48,996 nt of DNA from contig JAGPKZ010000005.1 of assembly GCA_018053665.1 (NCBI GenBank), positions 1 to 48,996 of the forward strand, in the 5' to 3' direction. Of the stretch, positions 34,560-45,290 are shown piece after piece (the stretch's first letter is position 1; each line of letters begins with the position of its first letter). A program made the position numbers and the translations under genes. The stretch comes from Prevotella sp. GTDB lineage: Bacteria; Bacteroidota; Bacteroidia; Bacteroidales; Bacteroidaceae. Below the pieces are notes generated by a model that saw only the letters and a program-made list of their open reading frames with translations, had not been told where the DNA came from and searched no databases.

Positions 34560-35665
34560 TATTTTGTTGCTAATTTTATAATCTCGTCGGCAATTACGTC
34601 GGCAGAGTTTGTCAATCCAAGTTTCTTTATATTCTCACTAAGGGAATTTATCTTCTCTTCGTTATTTACAGTGTCCACTGCTATTTGAAGAAGTTTGTCT
34701 GCAGCTTCTGAGTCTTTAATAAACATAGCCGCATCCTTGTTGACCAATGCCATAGCATTTTTGGTTTGGTGATCTTCTGCCACGTTTGGTGATGGTACTA
34801 GAATAACTGGTTTACCAATCAGGCAGAACTCACTTATACTACTAGCTCCAGCACGACTTATTACTAAGTCGGCAGCCTTGTAAGCTGCTCCCATATCACT
34901 AATAAAGTCTGTAACTTTCAGCATTGGCAAGTCTTTACCTTCCAATTGCTGCATTATTGAAGCATTATAATATTTACCAGTTTGCCAGATGAACTGTAAT
35001 CCGCTATTCTCTACAATATCAAGATGCTGAAGTATGCTTTCGTTTAGAGTGCGTGCGCCAAGGCTTCCGCCTACAAGAAGTATCGTCTTCGTTTCAGGAT
35101 TCAATCCGAATTGTTTGCGAGCTTCTTCTTTAGAAATAGTATTTTCCAACACATTTTGTCTAACAGGATTTCCTGTCATGATGATTTTCTCAGCAGGGAA
35201 AAAACGTTCCATCCCATCATAGGCAACGCAAATCTTATCTGCTTTTTTTGACAGGAGCTTATTTGTTACTCCTGCATAAGAATTCTGTTCTTGAATTAGA
35301 CAAGGGATTCCTTTACCAGCGCATACGTTAAGGGTTGGACCACTTGCGTAACCACCAACACCAACAGCTGCCATTGGCTTAAAATCCTTAATGATTTTTT
35401 TTGCTTTACGTTGGCTTTCCCATATTTTTAGGAGCACTGCAATGTTCTTTAATAAATGCTTGCGGTCGAAACCACAGATAGGTAATCCTTTAATTTCATA
35501 TCCTGCTGCAGGGACGCGCTGCATTTCCATTCTACCAAGAGCGCCTACGAAGAGAATCTTCGCATCTGGGCGTTTTGCCTTGATAGCATTGGCTATTGAT
35601 ATTGCAGGAAAGATATGTCCTCCTGTTCCTCCGCCGCTGATTATGACTCTTAAATCCTTGTCCAT
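34559..35665 (-). CDS. murG: UDP-N-acetylglucosamine--undecaprenyl-PP-MurNAc-pentapeptide GlcNAc transferase
   Basis: Converts lipid I to lipid II on the inner face of the membrane. The 368 aa GT28 protein has the N-terminal GGGTGGHIFPAISIANAI, the second G loop VGGSLGARTLNE, and the C-terminal donor site SRAGASSISEF with PSPNVAEDHQTKNA. The gap to ftsW is 97 bp, the longest inside the cluster. It holds a minus-strand TAATTTTG (35690-35697) that might be an internal promoter. Confidence 0.96.
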   Translation of the reverse strand: MDKDLRVIISGGGTGGHIFPAISIANAIKAKRPDAKILFVGALGRMEMQRVPAAGYEIKGLPICGFDRKHLLKNIAVLLKIWESQRKAKKIIKDFKPMAAVGVGGYASGPTLNVCAGKGIPCLIQEQNSYAGVTNKLLSKKADKICVAYDGMERFFPAEKIIMTGNPVRQNVLENTISKEEARKQFGLNPETKTILLVGGSLGARTLNESILQHLDIVENSGLQFIWQTGKYYNASIMQQLEGKDLPMLKVTDFISDMGAAYKAADLVISRAGASSISEFCLIGKPVILVPSPNVAEDHQTKNAMALVNKDAAMFIKDSEAADKLLQIAVDTVNNEEKINSLSENIKKLGLTNSADVIADEIIKLATK

Positions 35666-35762
35666 TTCTTATAAATTTCTATTATATTGCAAAATTAATC
35701 AAAATTTTTATTTTTTTGCTATTTTGCAGTCTATTTATTGTTAAACAGTTCTTTTTGCGTTT

Positions 35763-37028
35763 TTATACAGTTGTTTTATCTGTTGTTCCTGGTGTTTCAG
35801 GCTTTGTCTTCGCTGATCGACTGACACTTAATATGACACCGACATAGATACAGTTTATCATACTAGATGTACCTCCTTTACTGATAAGCGGAAGAGGTTG
35901 ACCTGTTACTGGTGCCAATCCAACAGCTACGCACATGTTGAATAGTGCTTGGGTGACAAGAAGAAGTGCTAATCCCATTGCTAATAGTGCAGGAAAATTA
36001 TTCTCACACCTATTTGCTATTCGCCCGGTCCTGAATAACAGCATTATATATAGGAACGCTACGAATGCCGCACCTTCTATACCCAATTCTTCTATTATTA
36101 TAGCATAGATGAAGTCTGAAAAAGCCTGTGAAAGAAAATCTCGTTCAACACTGTTTCCTGGACCTTTACCAATTACATTTGAGGAAGCAATAGCAATATT
36201 GGCATGTGCTACCTGAGCGTCTTTGTCTAAGTCAACTTCATCAGGAGAGAGCTCCTTGTTGGACATAAATTTATCAATACGTGATTTCCATGTGTCGGCA
36301 CGGTGGAATACTCTAGAAACAAGACCTTCTTCCTCTTTTGGCTTTTTCTCTAGCTGCTCAGTGAGCTTTTCTTTCGTGTTCTCTTCAGGTTTATCCTGCC
36401 CCAAAATCATTACTAATGCAAATATTGACACTATTATCATGGTGGTCACACCCATAAGTTTGCCAATCTGTTTTCCTGGAACGCGCCCTATAATCATCAT
36501 CATGAGAATTACCAGACATAATAATGCTGCCGTTGACAAGTTTTCCAGTCCAATTAGTGGTATGATAACCGCACAAACAACTAATATATATTTAAAGGCA
36601 TTCTTATCAGCTCCATGATCAGTCTGTAGGGCACTAAGGATCTGTGCTGTAGCAAGGACCATTGCGCCTTTTGCTATTTCTGACGGCTGGAATTGAATGC
36701 CAATGAAACTAATCCATCGTTGTGCACCGTTTGTGGATTGTCCAGCAACGAACACCCATATAAGTGTGAAAAATGAAATAATAAGCATGAAAGGTGTCAA
36801 TATCTTAAAATACTTACATTTCACGTTTAATGTGACAACCATACAGAACACACCCATTATCAGGATTCCTATGTGCTTGATAAGTGGTGACAAATAACTT
36901 CCTCCTTTGTAAGTTAACTCAGATGACGCTGAAAAAACTTCAACGACACTGACAATACAAAGGAAGAAAAAAATCATCCATATCACCTTGTCACCTTTAA
37001 ATATGTTGCCAAAAGTCTTATTATTCAT
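35763..37028 (-). CDS. ftsW: Cell division lipid II polymerase FtsW
   Basis: SEDS-family peptidoglycan glycosyltransferase working with FtsI. The 421 aa membrane protein has about 10 helices. The SEDS signature is seen in the segments WISFIGIQFQPSEIAKG and SQAFSDFIYAIIIEELG and in PLISKGGTSSMI. A highly charged periplasmic loop (about 215-275, rich in Glu and Lys) is larger than in proteobacterial FtsW, as is common in Bacteroidetes. It could be called RodA, but the dcw location favours FtsW. Confidence 0.94.
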   Translation of the reverse strand: MNNKTFGNIFKGDKVIWMIFFFLCIVSVVEVFSASSELTYKGGSYLSPLIKHIGILIMGVFCMVVTLNVKCKYFKILTPFMLIISFFTLIWVFVAGQSTNGAQRWISFIGIQFQPSEIAKGAMVLATAQILSALQTDHGADKNAFKYILVVCAVIIPLIGLENLSTAALLCLVILMMMIIGRVPGKQIGKLMGVTTMIIVSIFALVMILGQDKPEENTKEKLTEQLEKKPKEEEGLVSRVFHRADTWKSRIDKFMSNKELSPDEVDLDKDAQVAHANIAIASSNVIGKGPGNSVERDFLSQAFSDFIYAIIIEELGIEGAAFVAFLYIMLLFRTGRIANRCENNFPALLAMGLALLLVTQALFNMCVAVGLAPVTGQPLPLISKGGTSSMINCIYVGVILSVSRSAKTKPETPGTTDKTTV

Positions 37029-37059
37029 TTTTCTTTATTGACAGAATAGTATTTTATAA

Positions 37060-38391
37060 TTATAAATTTTTTACCAAATTTTTGAATTGTTCCCCACGGT
37101 CTTCCATATTTTTGAACAAATCGAAACTTGCACAACATGGACTAAGAAGAACAGTGTCCCCAGATTTAGCCATCTCATAACATGCAGCAACGCAATCTTT
37201 CATGTTGTGAGTATCTTTGACTGGTAGTCCTAATGCGTCAAAATTATCATGCAACTTTTTGTTGTCAGCACCAAGATATACAAGTCCAACACATTTCTCT
37301 TTTACCAAATCCTTGATTTGGTTGTAGTCGTTACCTTTGTCCTTACCTCCAAGAATAAGAATAGTAGGAGTTTTCATACTTTCAAGAGCATACCAGCATG
37401 CGTCTACGTTTGTAGCTTTCGAGTCATTGATATACATAACTCCTCTAACTTTACAAACCTTTTCAAGACGATGTTCAACGCCTTGAAAATCCCCCAGACT
37501 CTTACGGATAACATCTTTCTTTATACCTGCGATATTAGTTGCTAAACCAGCTGCAAGACTATTGTATATGTTATGTTTGCCAGTAAGAGATAATTCTTCT
37601 TGCTCCATGTTGAATGGTATAGGATATTCCAATTTGTATTCACCATCTTCTATATAACCTATAGAACCGTTTTCTTTAATCTCTGAAAAAGGACATGCTA
37701 CAGATTTAATCTTGAACTTTTCAAGTTCTTTATTTATTGTAGGATCATCATTCCAATAGATAAAGCTATCTTCAGCAGTCTGGTTCTGTATGATGCGCAT
37801 CTTCGCATCTGCATAGTTCTCAAACTTATTGTCGTATCTATCCAAATGATCAGGAGTTATGTTGAGCAGAATAGCTATGTTGGCGTGGAAATTATACATG
37901 TTGTCAAGTTGGAAACTACTCAACTCAATAATATAATAATTGTGTGGGTCCTCTGCTACCTGGAGTGCCAAGCTCTTGCCAATATTTCCTGCCAATCCAA
38001 CATCATATCCTGCCTCTTTAAATATATGGTATATTAGGGATGTTGTGGTCGTTTTCCCATTACTGCCTGTAATACATACCATCTTGGAGTTTGTATATCT
38101 TCCAGCGAATTCAATCTCGCTTATTATACGAATACCTTTTGCTATGATTTTTTTAATCATAGGTGCATCGTTAGGTATGCCAGGACTCTTTATAACCTCG
38201 TCAGCATTCAGAATCTTTTCCTGTGTGTGTTGACCTTCTTCCCAATCAATATCGTGAGCATCAAGTAAATTCTTGTATTTATCCTTGATAGCAGACATAT
38301 CTGAAACGAATACGTCAAAACCTTGTTTCTTTGCCAAAACGGCAGCTCCGGCACCACTTTCGCCGGCTCCAAGTACTACAATTCTACTCAT
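37060..38391 (-). CDS. murD: UDP-N-acetylmuramoylalanine--D-glutamate ligase
   Basis: Adds D-Glu to the growing muropeptide. The 443 aa cytoplasmic Mur ligase has an N-terminal Rossmann segment VLGAGESGAGAAVLAK, ATP loop ITGSNGKTTTTSLIYH, NITPDHLDRYDN, and the C-terminal ILGGKDKGNDY and LLSPCCASFD. Five bp separate its start from the mraY stop. Confidence 0.96.
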   Translation of the reverse strand: MSRIVVLGAGESGAGAAVLAKKQGFDVFVSDMSAIKDKYKNLLDAHDIDWEEGQHTQEKILNADEVIKSPGIPNDAPMIKKIIAKGIRIISEIEFAGRYTNSKMVCITGSNGKTTTTSLIYHIFKEAGYDVGLAGNIGKSLALQVAEDPHNYYIIELSSFQLDNMYNFHANIAILLNITPDHLDRYDNKFENYADAKMRIIQNQTAEDSFIYWNDDPTINKELEKFKIKSVACPFSEIKENGSIGYIEDGEYKLEYPIPFNMEQEELSLTGKHNIYNSLAAGLATNIAGIKKDVIRKSLGDFQGVEHRLEKVCKVRGVMYINDSKATNVDACWYALESMKTPTILILGGKDKGNDYNQIKDLVKEKCVGLVYLGADNKKLHDNFDALGLPVKDTHNMKDCVAACYEMAKSGDTVLLSPCCASFDLFKNMEDRGEQFKNLVKNL

Positions 38392-38396
38392 TTTGC

Positions 38397-39665
38397 TTAT
38401 CTTATCTTAAGGGTTATTATTGTAAGCGCTGCGAGGATGATAGTAATTATCCAGAAGCGTATTGTTATCTTTGATTCATGTTTGGCACCATGAGGTACCT
38501 TTATAAGATATTTGCAATCTGCATCTAGTTGTTCGTCGGTGACTCTGAAATTATCATGTATAGGAGTTCGCTTAAACACACGTTGCTTAATACCTTTACG
38601 TTTGCCTAATTTATAATAATATACCTGAATAATTACGCTAAGACTTTCTACGAAGAAGATGCCACAGAGTATCGGTAAAAGTAATTCCTTATGAATTATT
38701 ATGGCACTTACAGCGATTATTCCTCCGATAGTTAGCGAACCTGTATCTCCCATAAATACTTGTGCTGGGTATGCATTGTACCATAAAAATCCAATTAAAG
38801 CTCCGATGAAGGCACACATGAATACAACAAGTTCCTCTGAACCAGGAATGTACATTATGTTCAAATATGCCGCAAATTGTATATGACTACTAACGTACGC
38901 CAATATACCTATTGCCACACCTATTATTGCAGAATTACCGGCACACATGCCGTCCATGCCATCATTGAGATTTGCACCATTACTGACCGCTGTAACGACT
39001 ATAATTGTCATGATGACAAAAAGAATCCAACCGGCAGCAACCTTGTGCTTGCCACAGAAACTCATGATGTCACTATAACTTAGATTGTGCCCCTTTACAA
39101 ATGGAATAGTTGTTTTTAGGGATTTATGAGATTCGGCAAGATGCTTCACTACCGTTTCTTGCCCTTGACGTTCAATGGCAATATTTTCATTCATCTTTAC
39201 ATCTGGTGACATCCAGAGCACAATACCTACAATGAGTCCTATCCCTACTTGTCCGATAATTTTATATTTACCCTTCAGTCCCTCTTTGTCACGACGGAAT
39301 ATTTTTATATAGTCATCCATTCCACCTAGAAAACCTAACCACACGGTTGTGATGATCATTAGAATAAGATATATGTTGCGAAGGCGTCCTAAAAGCAATA
39401 CAGGAACTAGTATTGAAAGAATTATGATTATTCCTCCCATTGACGGTACGCCTATTTTTTTTACTCCAAACGGATCGATAGTTGAATCACGTTGAGTTTC
39501 TGTAATCTGTTTGCTTTTTAGAAATTTGATAAATTTCTCTCCAAACCATGCTGATATGGCTAGTGAGAGAATAAGAGCCAATAATGCGCGGAATGATATG
39601 TATCCCCACATATGTGAACCGCTTATTCCGTATTGTTCTAAGAATCTGAAAAGATAGTATAACAT
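38397..39665 (-). CDS. mraY: Phospho-N-acetylmuramoyl-pentapeptide transferase
   Basis: Makes lipid I on undecaprenyl phosphate. The 422 aa protein has about 10 helices and the family motifs PSMGGIIII, GGMDDYIKIFRRDKEGLKGKYKI, NDGMDGM and FMGDTGSLTIGG. A hydrophilic insertion of about 45 residues (around 155-205, NENIAIERQGQETVVKHLAE) accounts for the extra length over the 360 aa E. coli enzyme and is usual in Bacteroidetes. Confidence 0.97.
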   Translation of the reverse strand: MLYYLFRFLEQYGISGSHMWGYISFRALLALILSLAISAWFGEKFIKFLKSKQITETQRDSTIDPFGVKKIGVPSMGGIIIILSILVPVLLLGRLRNIYLILMIITTVWLGFLGGMDDYIKIFRRDKEGLKGKYKIIGQVGIGLIVGIVLWMSPDVKMNENIAIERQGQETVVKHLAESHKSLKTTIPFVKGHNLSYSDIMSFCGKHKVAAGWILFVIMTIIVVTAVSNGANLNDGMDGMCAGNSAIIGVAIGILAYVSSHIQFAAYLNIMYIPGSEELVVFMCAFIGALIGFLWYNAYPAQVFMGDTGSLTIGGIIAVSAIIIHKELLLPILCGIFFVESLSVIIQVYYYKLGKRKGIKQRVFKRTPIHDNFRVTDEQLDADCKYLIKVPHGAKHESKITIRFWIITIILAALTIITLKIR

Positions 39666-39697
39666 GTCTTTATGTTAATTATTTGTAGTATATATAT

Positions 39698-41155
39698 TTA
39701 TTTCTCAACATTGAAAATGTCATGTAGCACTTCCTTGTCATCAAAATGATGCTTTATGCCTTTAATCTCCTGATAGTCTTCATGTCCCTTGCCGGCGACG
39801 AGTATTACATCACCCTTGTTAGCAAGCATACATGCCGTGCGTATTGCTTCCTTGCGATCAACGATTGTCAACACTTTTTTCATTTGTGTCGCATTTAGTC
39901 CGTCAAGCATATCCTTGATAATATCCTGTGGTTCTTCAAAACGTGGGTTATCGCTAGTGATAATCACTTTGTCGCTTTGTTTAACAGCTTCTTGTGCCAT
40001 TAAAGGGCGCTTGCCTTTGTCACGATTTCCTCCTGCACCGCAAACAGTAATAACATTACCTTTTCCGTTAAGAACTTCATGTATTGCGTTTAGTACATTC
40101 TCAAGTGCGTCTGGTGTGTGCGCATAATCAACGACAGCTGTGTAACCTTCTGGTGAATGAATAGGTTCTAGACGTCCACTTACACTCTTCAAGGTGCTAA
40201 GTATCAATAGAATATCTTCAGGTTTTTTGCCTAACATTACGGCAGCTCCGTATACTGCAAGTAGATTGCTTACGTTGAACTTACCGATAAACTGTACACC
40301 TACTTCATGATTGTCAATATCTAGATACATACCCTCAAAATGACATTCGATTATTCTTGCACGGAAGTCAGCCATTGCACGAATAGAATATGTTTTAATG
40401 GTGGCTTTGGTATTCTGTACCATTATCATTCCATTCTTATCATCAGCATTGGTGATAGCGAAAGCATCTTTGGGTAGGCCATCGAAGAAAGCCTTCTTGG
40501 CATCACGATAGTTTTCAAAAGTCTTGTGGTAGTCAAGATGGTCGCGAGTGAGATTTGTAAAAAGTCCACCGGTAAACTTCAGACCACCAATACGCTTTTG
40601 ATGTATGGCGTGACTGGAACATTCCATGAATGCGTATTCACATCCGGCATCAACCATCTTTGAAAGAAGTTCGTTTAATTCAATAGGGTCAGGTGTGGTG
40701 TGGTCAGCGGCTATTGCTTCGCCATCTATATAGTTGCACACAGTAGACAAAAGTCCTACCTTGTGCCCAAATTTCCTGAACATATTATATAATAAGGTGG
40801 CGATAGTCGTTTTTCCGTTAGTGCCTGTTACGCCGACAAGTTTTAGCTTTTTAGAAGGATCGCCATAGAAAATAGTAGCAGCTTTACCTACAGCATCTTC
40901 TGTAGATGCAACTTGTATGTATGTCACACTGTCTGCTATTTCTTTAGGTAAGTCTTCGCAGAGTATAGATTTTGCTCCGAGTTCTATTGCCTTTGAAATA
41001 AATTTGTGTCCGTCAACTTGTGTACCTTTCATGGCTATAAACAAGTGACCGTTTTGAATACTGCGTGAATCGATGTTCACACCTGTAACCTCTACTTCGG
41101 CATCCCCGATGACTTTCAACGGTTGGATGTTTTTGAGAACTTCGTTTAATTTCAT
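39698..41155 (-). CDS. murE: UDP-MurNAc-tripeptide synthetase (meso-DAP adding)
   Basis: Adds the third residue to the stem peptide. From the ATG at 41155 it has 485 aa. A longer reading from 41200 overlaps the end of ftsI and adds 15 atypical residues, so MKLNEVLKN is the preferred start. ATP loop [35 protein letters not shown] and [11 protein letters not shown] are seen. The [11 protein letters not shown] segment carries the DNPR motif that marks meso-diaminopimelate (rather than lysine) enzymes. Confidence 0.96.
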   Translation of the reverse strand: MKLNEVLKNIQPLKVIGDAEVEVTGVNIDSRSIQNGHLFIAMKGTQVDGHKFISKAIELGAKSILCEDLPKEIADSVTYIQVASTEDAVGKAATIFYGDPSKKLKLVGVTGTNGKTTIATLLYNMFRKFGHKVGLLSTVCNYIDGEAIAADHTTPDPIELNELLSKMVDAGCEYAFMECSSHAIHQKRIGGLKFTGGLFTNLTRDHLDYHKTFENYRDAKKAFFDGLPKDAFAITNADDKNGMIMVQNTKATIKTYSIRAMADFRARIIECHFEGMYLDIDNHEVGVQFIGKFNVSNLLAVYGAAVMLGKKPEDILLILSTLKSVSGRLEPIHSPEGYTAVVDYAHTPDALENVLNAIHEVLNGKGNVITVCGAGGNRDKGKRPLMAQEAVKQSDKVIITSDNPRFEEPQDIIKDMLDGLNATQMKKVLTIVDRKEAIRTACMLANKGDVILVAGKGHEDYQEIKGIKHHFDDKEVLHDIFNVEK

Positions 41156-41178
41156 ATTTGTTATGTATCTGTTTTTTC

Positions 41179-43335
41179 TTATTTCAATGAGATTTGGCAT
41201 CTTTCGCCTTTCTTTATTAAGTGCCCTGGCTCCAAACTCTGCTTTATAACTTTTCCTCTTCCGATGACAGTTACTTTAACACCACGGCTCTCCAAAAGAT
41301 ATACTGCATCTCTTGCACCCATACCTGTTACATCTGGTATGTATCTGCTGCTTTGTATTTGTTTGCGCTCAAGGGAAATGCTTCTACCTCCCTTTTTCTG
41401 AGCACATCCCCATATAGGATTTCCTTCGGTATAACTACCTCCCCATGTTTTGTTTGTACTTATTCCCAGATGTGATAGCACATAGTCTGCCGCGAGAATA
41501 TTTCCGTTCTTTACATCAGGAACTAAAACTGATGTAGAGTCGCGTGCATCTGTAACATCCAGTTTAAGGCTTTGTGCCATTATTCCTTCAGCGATGTCAT
41601 GGAATACAACTCCACTCATACCGCCACCGCTTGCAGGAAGTCCTGATTTCTGAATACAGACGATACAGCTGTAACGTGGTGCGTCTGCAGGGAAATACCC
41701 CGTAAAACTGAGTAGATAATTTGTTCCTCCGTTCTTATATCCAGCAGTACCTTTTGACATTTGAGCAGTACCTGTCTTACCAGCTACTTTGAAAGACTTA
41801 GAACCTGCTTTCTTACCAAGTCCCTGACTGACGACGTGCTCAAGAATAGTCTGCAATTTGTGCAGTGTACTCTCTTTGCATATGCTTTCTCTCATTACTT
41901 CAGGCGGAAAGTCCATAATGACTTCTCCATTCTTAATGACCTGTTTTACAAAGCGAGGACGCATCATCTTGCCATTGTTTGCTATGGCATTATAAAATGC
42001 TAGAGTTGAAATAGGAGGAACCTGACTCTCATATCCGATACTCATCCATGGAAGAGCAGTGTGACTCCAGTTTACCCATTCTCCGCGAGCGTTCTTTTTT
42101 GGCATACGTATACGTGCAGGGCATGATCCTACAAGAGGTATCTGAAGATTGTCGGCAATTCCTGTGCGATATATACCACGAACGAATTTCTCTGGATCGT
42201 TACGATAATGGTCGTCAATGATACGGCTTACACCTATATTGGAACTCATCATAAGAGTTTTTGGTAATGTCAATAGACCGTAACCACCACCTCGCCAGTT
42301 GTGGTCTTTCATTTCTCTACCATACATCGGCCAAACACCGCATCCTGTTTCTACCTGGTATGACGTGTCAACTACACCATCGTCAAGAGCAACCATAATA
42401 GATGCTGTTTTGAAGACAGAACCTGGTTCCAAGAGGTCGCTTACTGCATGGTTGTGTATTTCCCTATACTGGTCGTCAATACATTTTTCCATGTTAACGA
42501 TAGCTTTGACATCTCCCGTCGTGACATCCATTACTATAGCTACACCAACATTTCCATTTACAAGCTTAAGCTCGTTTATGAGAGAACGTTCTGCAAGGTC
42601 TTGCATGCTCACGTCAATAGTTGTAACTATATCAGCTCCGTCAATAGGCGGCGTATCCATAATATCAAGGAATTTGTTCAGAACCTTTCGGCGATGTATA
42701 ATACCGTTTTTACCGCGTAGGATAGAGTCATATGACAGTTCCAATCCAAAGCGTGCTGTATCTTTAGCTCCAAACATGGATCCAATTGTACGGCCGGCAA
42801 GTGAACCGTAACTACGTTTTCTGGCATTGTATTCTTCTACATGGAAACCACTTTTATATGAAGGCAATTTGAATATAGGTAACGTTTTTACCTCTGTATA
42901 GGTATTATAGTCTACACGGCTATTCCAAATTGGACAATTTCTGCTTTGCTTTTTACGCCCCTCTGAAAAATCTTTTTTGAATTCAGCAGCTGTCTTTTCT
43001 GGAAATATCTTATTTAGTCCACGACATACAGAATCAATTTTTGTATCCCAAAGAGAATCATTCTTTGCTTCACGTATAGCCTTGAAGTCAACGAAAAGCT
43101 TGAACTCTGGAAGTGAACTTGCCATTAGTTGCCCATCGCAACTGAGAATGTTGCCTCGTATTGGTTTTACGCTGACGCTATCCTTTTTGACACGGTCAGC
43201 CACTTTCATCCAATAATCGCGTTTGGCGGTCATCGTATATATTGTCTTGCCGAGCACAAACACAGCAACCATGGTCATTAATATGGCGATGGCACTATAT
43301 CTTGGCATTACTTTATTACAATCAAATTTGCTCAT
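41179..43335 (-). CDS. ftsI: Division transpeptidase FtsI/PBP3 with C-terminal PASTA domains
   Basis: Class B penicillin-binding protein that cross-links septal peptidoglycan. The 718 aa protein has one N-terminal membrane helix (about 13-34), a dimerisation domain, and a transpeptidase domain with nucleophile motif SVFK (in [12 protein letters not shown]), SSN and KTGTAQ. After it come two PASTA-like segments (about 595-640, starting [10 protein letters not shown], and 663-718, starting [14 protein letters not shown]). Its start overlaps the end of the ftsL-like gene by 4 bp. Confidence 0.95.
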   Translation of the reverse strand: MSKFDCNKVMPRYSAIAILMTMVAVFVLGKTIYTMTAKRDYWMKVADRVKKDSVSVKPIRGNILSCDGQLMASSLPEFKLFVDFKAIREAKNDSLWDTKIDSVCRGLNKIFPEKTAAEFKKDFSEGRKKQSRNCPIWNSRVDYNTYTEVKTLPIFKLPSYKSGFHVEEYNARKRSYGSLAGRTIGSMFGAKDTARFGLELSYDSILRGKNGIIHRRKVLNKFLDIMDTPPIDGADIVTTIDVSMQDLAERSLINELKLVNGNVGVAIVMDVTTGDVKAIVNMEKCIDDQYREIHNHAVSDLLEPGSVFKTASIMVALDDGVVDTSYQVETGCGVWPMYGREMKDHNWRGGGYGLLTLPKTLMMSSNIGVSRIIDDHYRNDPEKFVRGIYRTGIADNLQIPLVGSCPARIRMPKKNARGEWVNWSHTALPWMSIGYESQVPPISTLAFYNAIANNGKMMRPRFVKQVIKNGEVIMDFPPEVMRESICKESTLHKLQTILEHVVSQGLGKKAGSKSFKVAGKTGTAQMSKGTAGYKNGGTNYLLSFTGYFPADAPRYSCIVCIQKSGLPASGGGMSGVVFHDIAEGIMAQSLKLDVTDARDSTSVLVPDVKNGNILAADYVLSHLGISTNKTWGGSYTEGNPIWGCAQKKGGRSISLERKQIQSSRYIPDVTGMGARDAVYLLESRGVKVTVIGRGKVIKQSLEPGHLIKKGERCQISLK

Positions 43336-43814
43336 TCCTCTGGTACATTGATAATGTATGGTGGCTGGCTTGCAATCTTCAGCACGCTGTCTTTGTTATT
43401 ATTTAGCATTTCAAGCACATGACTTTCTCTGCTCTTTTCTGTTAGTTGGCTACTGCTTGACAGTGCCTTGTATTTTGCGTCTTGCAAATCATCTTGGAGC
43501 TTATCAATCTCGATAAGATCTTTTTGGACGCTGTATCTGTTAGAAACATAGATAATAAGAAACCCTGTTATGAGAAGGAATACTCCGATTTGTCGGCGTA
43601 TAGTCTGAGTAGTGAGAATATCACCGCCAAGAATCTTCCTTAGAGTGAAATTTGAGGATAAAGGTTCTTCGCCTTCAATGGCTTGGGTCTTGATAACTTC
43701 TTTAAGTGAAGGTACATCTTCTATATTTTCTGATGTAACTTCGCTCTTGGTGTTATTAGTTGACTCTTTGATATCCTCGTTCGTCACCTGTTCTTTACTT
43801 TCTTTATCTTTCAT
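43332..43814 (-). CDS. ftsL: FtsL-like division protein
   Basis: A 160 aa bitopic protein. An acidic disordered N-terminus (about 1-70, many Glu/Ser/Thr), one membrane helix (about 85-103, IGVFLLITGFLIIYVSN) and a periplasmic coiled coil (about 108-150, DLIEIDKLQDDLQDAKYKAL) have the FtsL plan. Assignment rests on this layout and on its place between rsmH and ftsI. It overlaps both neighbours by 4 bp. The long N-terminus is a Bacteroidetes trait. Confidence 0.85.
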   Translation of the reverse strand: MKDKESKEQVTNEDIKESTNNTKSEVTSENIEDVPSLKEVIKTQAIEGEEPLSSNFTLRKILGGDILTTQTIRRQIGVFLLITGFLIIYVSNRYSVQKDLIEIDKLQDDLQDAKYKALSSSSQLTEKSRESHVLEMLNNNKDSVLKIASQPPYIINVPEE

Positions 43815-44773
43815 CTCTTTTCTGCTATTCTAAGTTTAGCACTTCTGCTTCTTGGGTTTTTTAGCTGCTCTTCTTCGTCAGGTATTATAACTTTGTTGTT
43901 AATCAACTTAAAAGGAGTTTCGATACGTCCGAAGAAATCTTGCTTCATCTTACCCTCTGCGTTACCCGTTTTCATGATATTCTTCACTATACGGTCTTCA
44001 AGAGAATGATATGTTATAACGCTGAGCCTTCCACCTTTGTCAAGAAGTTCTGTTGCTGACAAGAGCATCTCTTTAAGTGCATCCATCTCGTGGTTTACTT
44101 CAATTCTTAGTGCTTGGAATAGCTTAGCCATATCCTTTTTTTCACGTTCACGCTTAAATAAAGGTTCTACGGCTTTTATAAAGTCTTGTGTAGTCTCAAT
44201 TTTCTTTATGTCTCTGGCTCTTATAATCGCTGCAGCTATGCGACGTGAAGTTTTCAGTTCACCGTATAGGTAGAAAATATCTGCCAAAGTCTCTTCTTCG
44301 TACTCGTTTACTATATCAGCGGCCGTCATTCCTGCTCGTTTGTTCATTCTCATGTCAAGCGGTCCGTCAAAGCGAAATGAAAATCCACGTGTTTCGTCGT
44401 CAAAATGATGACTTGAAACTCCAAGGTCGGCTAGCAATCCGTCTATATGGTCGATATCGTAATAGCGCATCCAGTTTTTTAGATACCGAAAATTGCTCCT
44501 TACGAAGGTAAGTCCGCAATTGTGTTCTGTGGATGTGGTACCGTTATCATTGCTTAATTCTGCAATAATATTGTTCACGTTTTTTTCTGCATCTTCGTCT
44601 TGGTCGAAACTATAGAGGTGCCCATTGCCATTAATTCTTTTAAGTATCTCGCGAGAGTGACCTCCGCCACCAAAAGTGACGTCAATATAAATACCCCCCG
44701 ATTTGATATCCAAACCGTCAATACTTTGTTTAAGAAGTACGGGTACATGATATGTTTCTGCTGTCTTTATCAT
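43811..44773 (-). CDS. rsmH: 16S rRNA m4C1402 methyltransferase
   Basis: Methylates N4 of C1402 in 16S rRNA using S-adenosylmethionine. The 320 aa protein has the start YHVPVLLKQSIDGL, SAM loop VTFGGGGHSREIL, LADLGVSSHHFDDETRGFSFR, the helical domain, and VITYHSLEDRIVKNIMK. It follows mraZ by 26 bp, the usual start of a dcw cluster. Older name mraW. Confidence 0.97.
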   Translation of the reverse strand: MIKTAETYHVPVLLKQSIDGLDIKSGGIYIDVTFGGGGHSREILKRINGNGHLYSFDQDEDAEKNVNNIIAELSNDNGTTSTEHNCGLTFVRSNFRYLKNWMRYYDIDHIDGLLADLGVSSHHFDDETRGFSFRFDGPLDMRMNKRAGMTAADIVNEYEEETLADIFYLYGELKTSRRIAAAIIRARDIKKIETTQDFIKAVEPLFKREREKKDMAKLFQALRIEVNHEMDALKEMLLSATELLDKGGRLSVITYHSLEDRIVKNIMKTGNAEGKMKQDFFGRIETPFKLINNKVIIPDEEEQLKNPRSRSAKLRIAEKR

Positions 44774-44799
44774 ATTGATGAAATGTCTTTTCGGTAATA

Positions 44800-45252
44800 T
44801 TAAATTTCTTTATTGCTCATAATTCCCTGTAAGGTCTTTCCGAATTCCTCAGGCTGAAGATTAGGCTCTTCACAGTTGGCCTTACTCCAAATCTCTATGG
44901 TGTCATCAACGCCCTTGAACATGAGCTGTTGGTCTATGCTAGCCAATTTCAAATATCTTTTTGGAATAAGAAAGCGTCCGTTGCTGTCTAAAGTTATGAT
45001 TTCTGCATCTGAGACAAATTGGCGGAATACTTGCCATTCCTGTCTATTCCATCTGCTAAGGCGATTACGTAAAGAATCAAGTTGTTCATTCCATACAGAT
45101 TCAGGATATAGAACCAAACATTTCTCGAATACGTCTTTTCTAAGTATCAGCTTCTCCTCGCCAGATGTCTGTAGCACCTTGCGGAAAATAACCGGCAAAA
45201 AGGCCCTGCCTTTTGCATCGGTTTTAGCTTCTATATTACCTAAAAATCGCAT
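44800..45252 (-). CDS. mraZ: Transcriptional regulator MraZ
   Basis: A 150 aa DNA-binding protein with two SpoVT/AbrB-like half domains (about 5-50 with AFLPVIFRKVLQ, and 80-125 with GRFLIPKRYLKLA). In other bacteria it forms ring-shaped oligomers that bind direct repeats before its own gene and represses the dcw operon. It is the first gene of the cluster here, with a -7 box upstream. In the region just upstream, TGGGG/TGGCG-like triplets occur on the minus strand at about 45298-45325, possibly MraZ boxes, but I could not align them confidently. Confidence 0.95.
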   Translation of the reverse strand: MRFLGNIEAKTDAKGRAFLPVIFRKVLQTSGEEKLILRKDVFEKCLVLYPESVWNEQLDSLRNRLSRWNRQEWQVFRQFVSDAEIITLDSNGRFLIPKRYLKLASIDQQLMFKGVDDTIEIWSKANCEEPNLQPEEFGKTLQGIMSNKEI

Positions 45253-45282
45253 ACGTACATATTATATAGAGATTTCTGCCGT

Positions 45283-45290
45283 CAAAGATA
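45283..45290 (-). promoter_or_regulatory. -7 box of the dcw cluster promoter
   Basis: TATCTTTG on the minus strand, 30 nt upstream of the mraZ ATG. No TTTG at the consensus distance. Minus-strand GTGGCG and TGTGGGG repeats just upstream could be operator sequence. Confidence 0.55.

Noticed and set aside
35690..35697. Firm internal promoter before murG
   Set aside because: Only a -7-like TAATTTTG is present in an AT-rich gap; no -33 box. Mentioned in the murG entry as a possibility only.
41156..41200. Longer N-terminus for MurE
   Set aside because: The added 15 residues overlap ftsI and are unlike MurE; MKLNEVL is a typical start.
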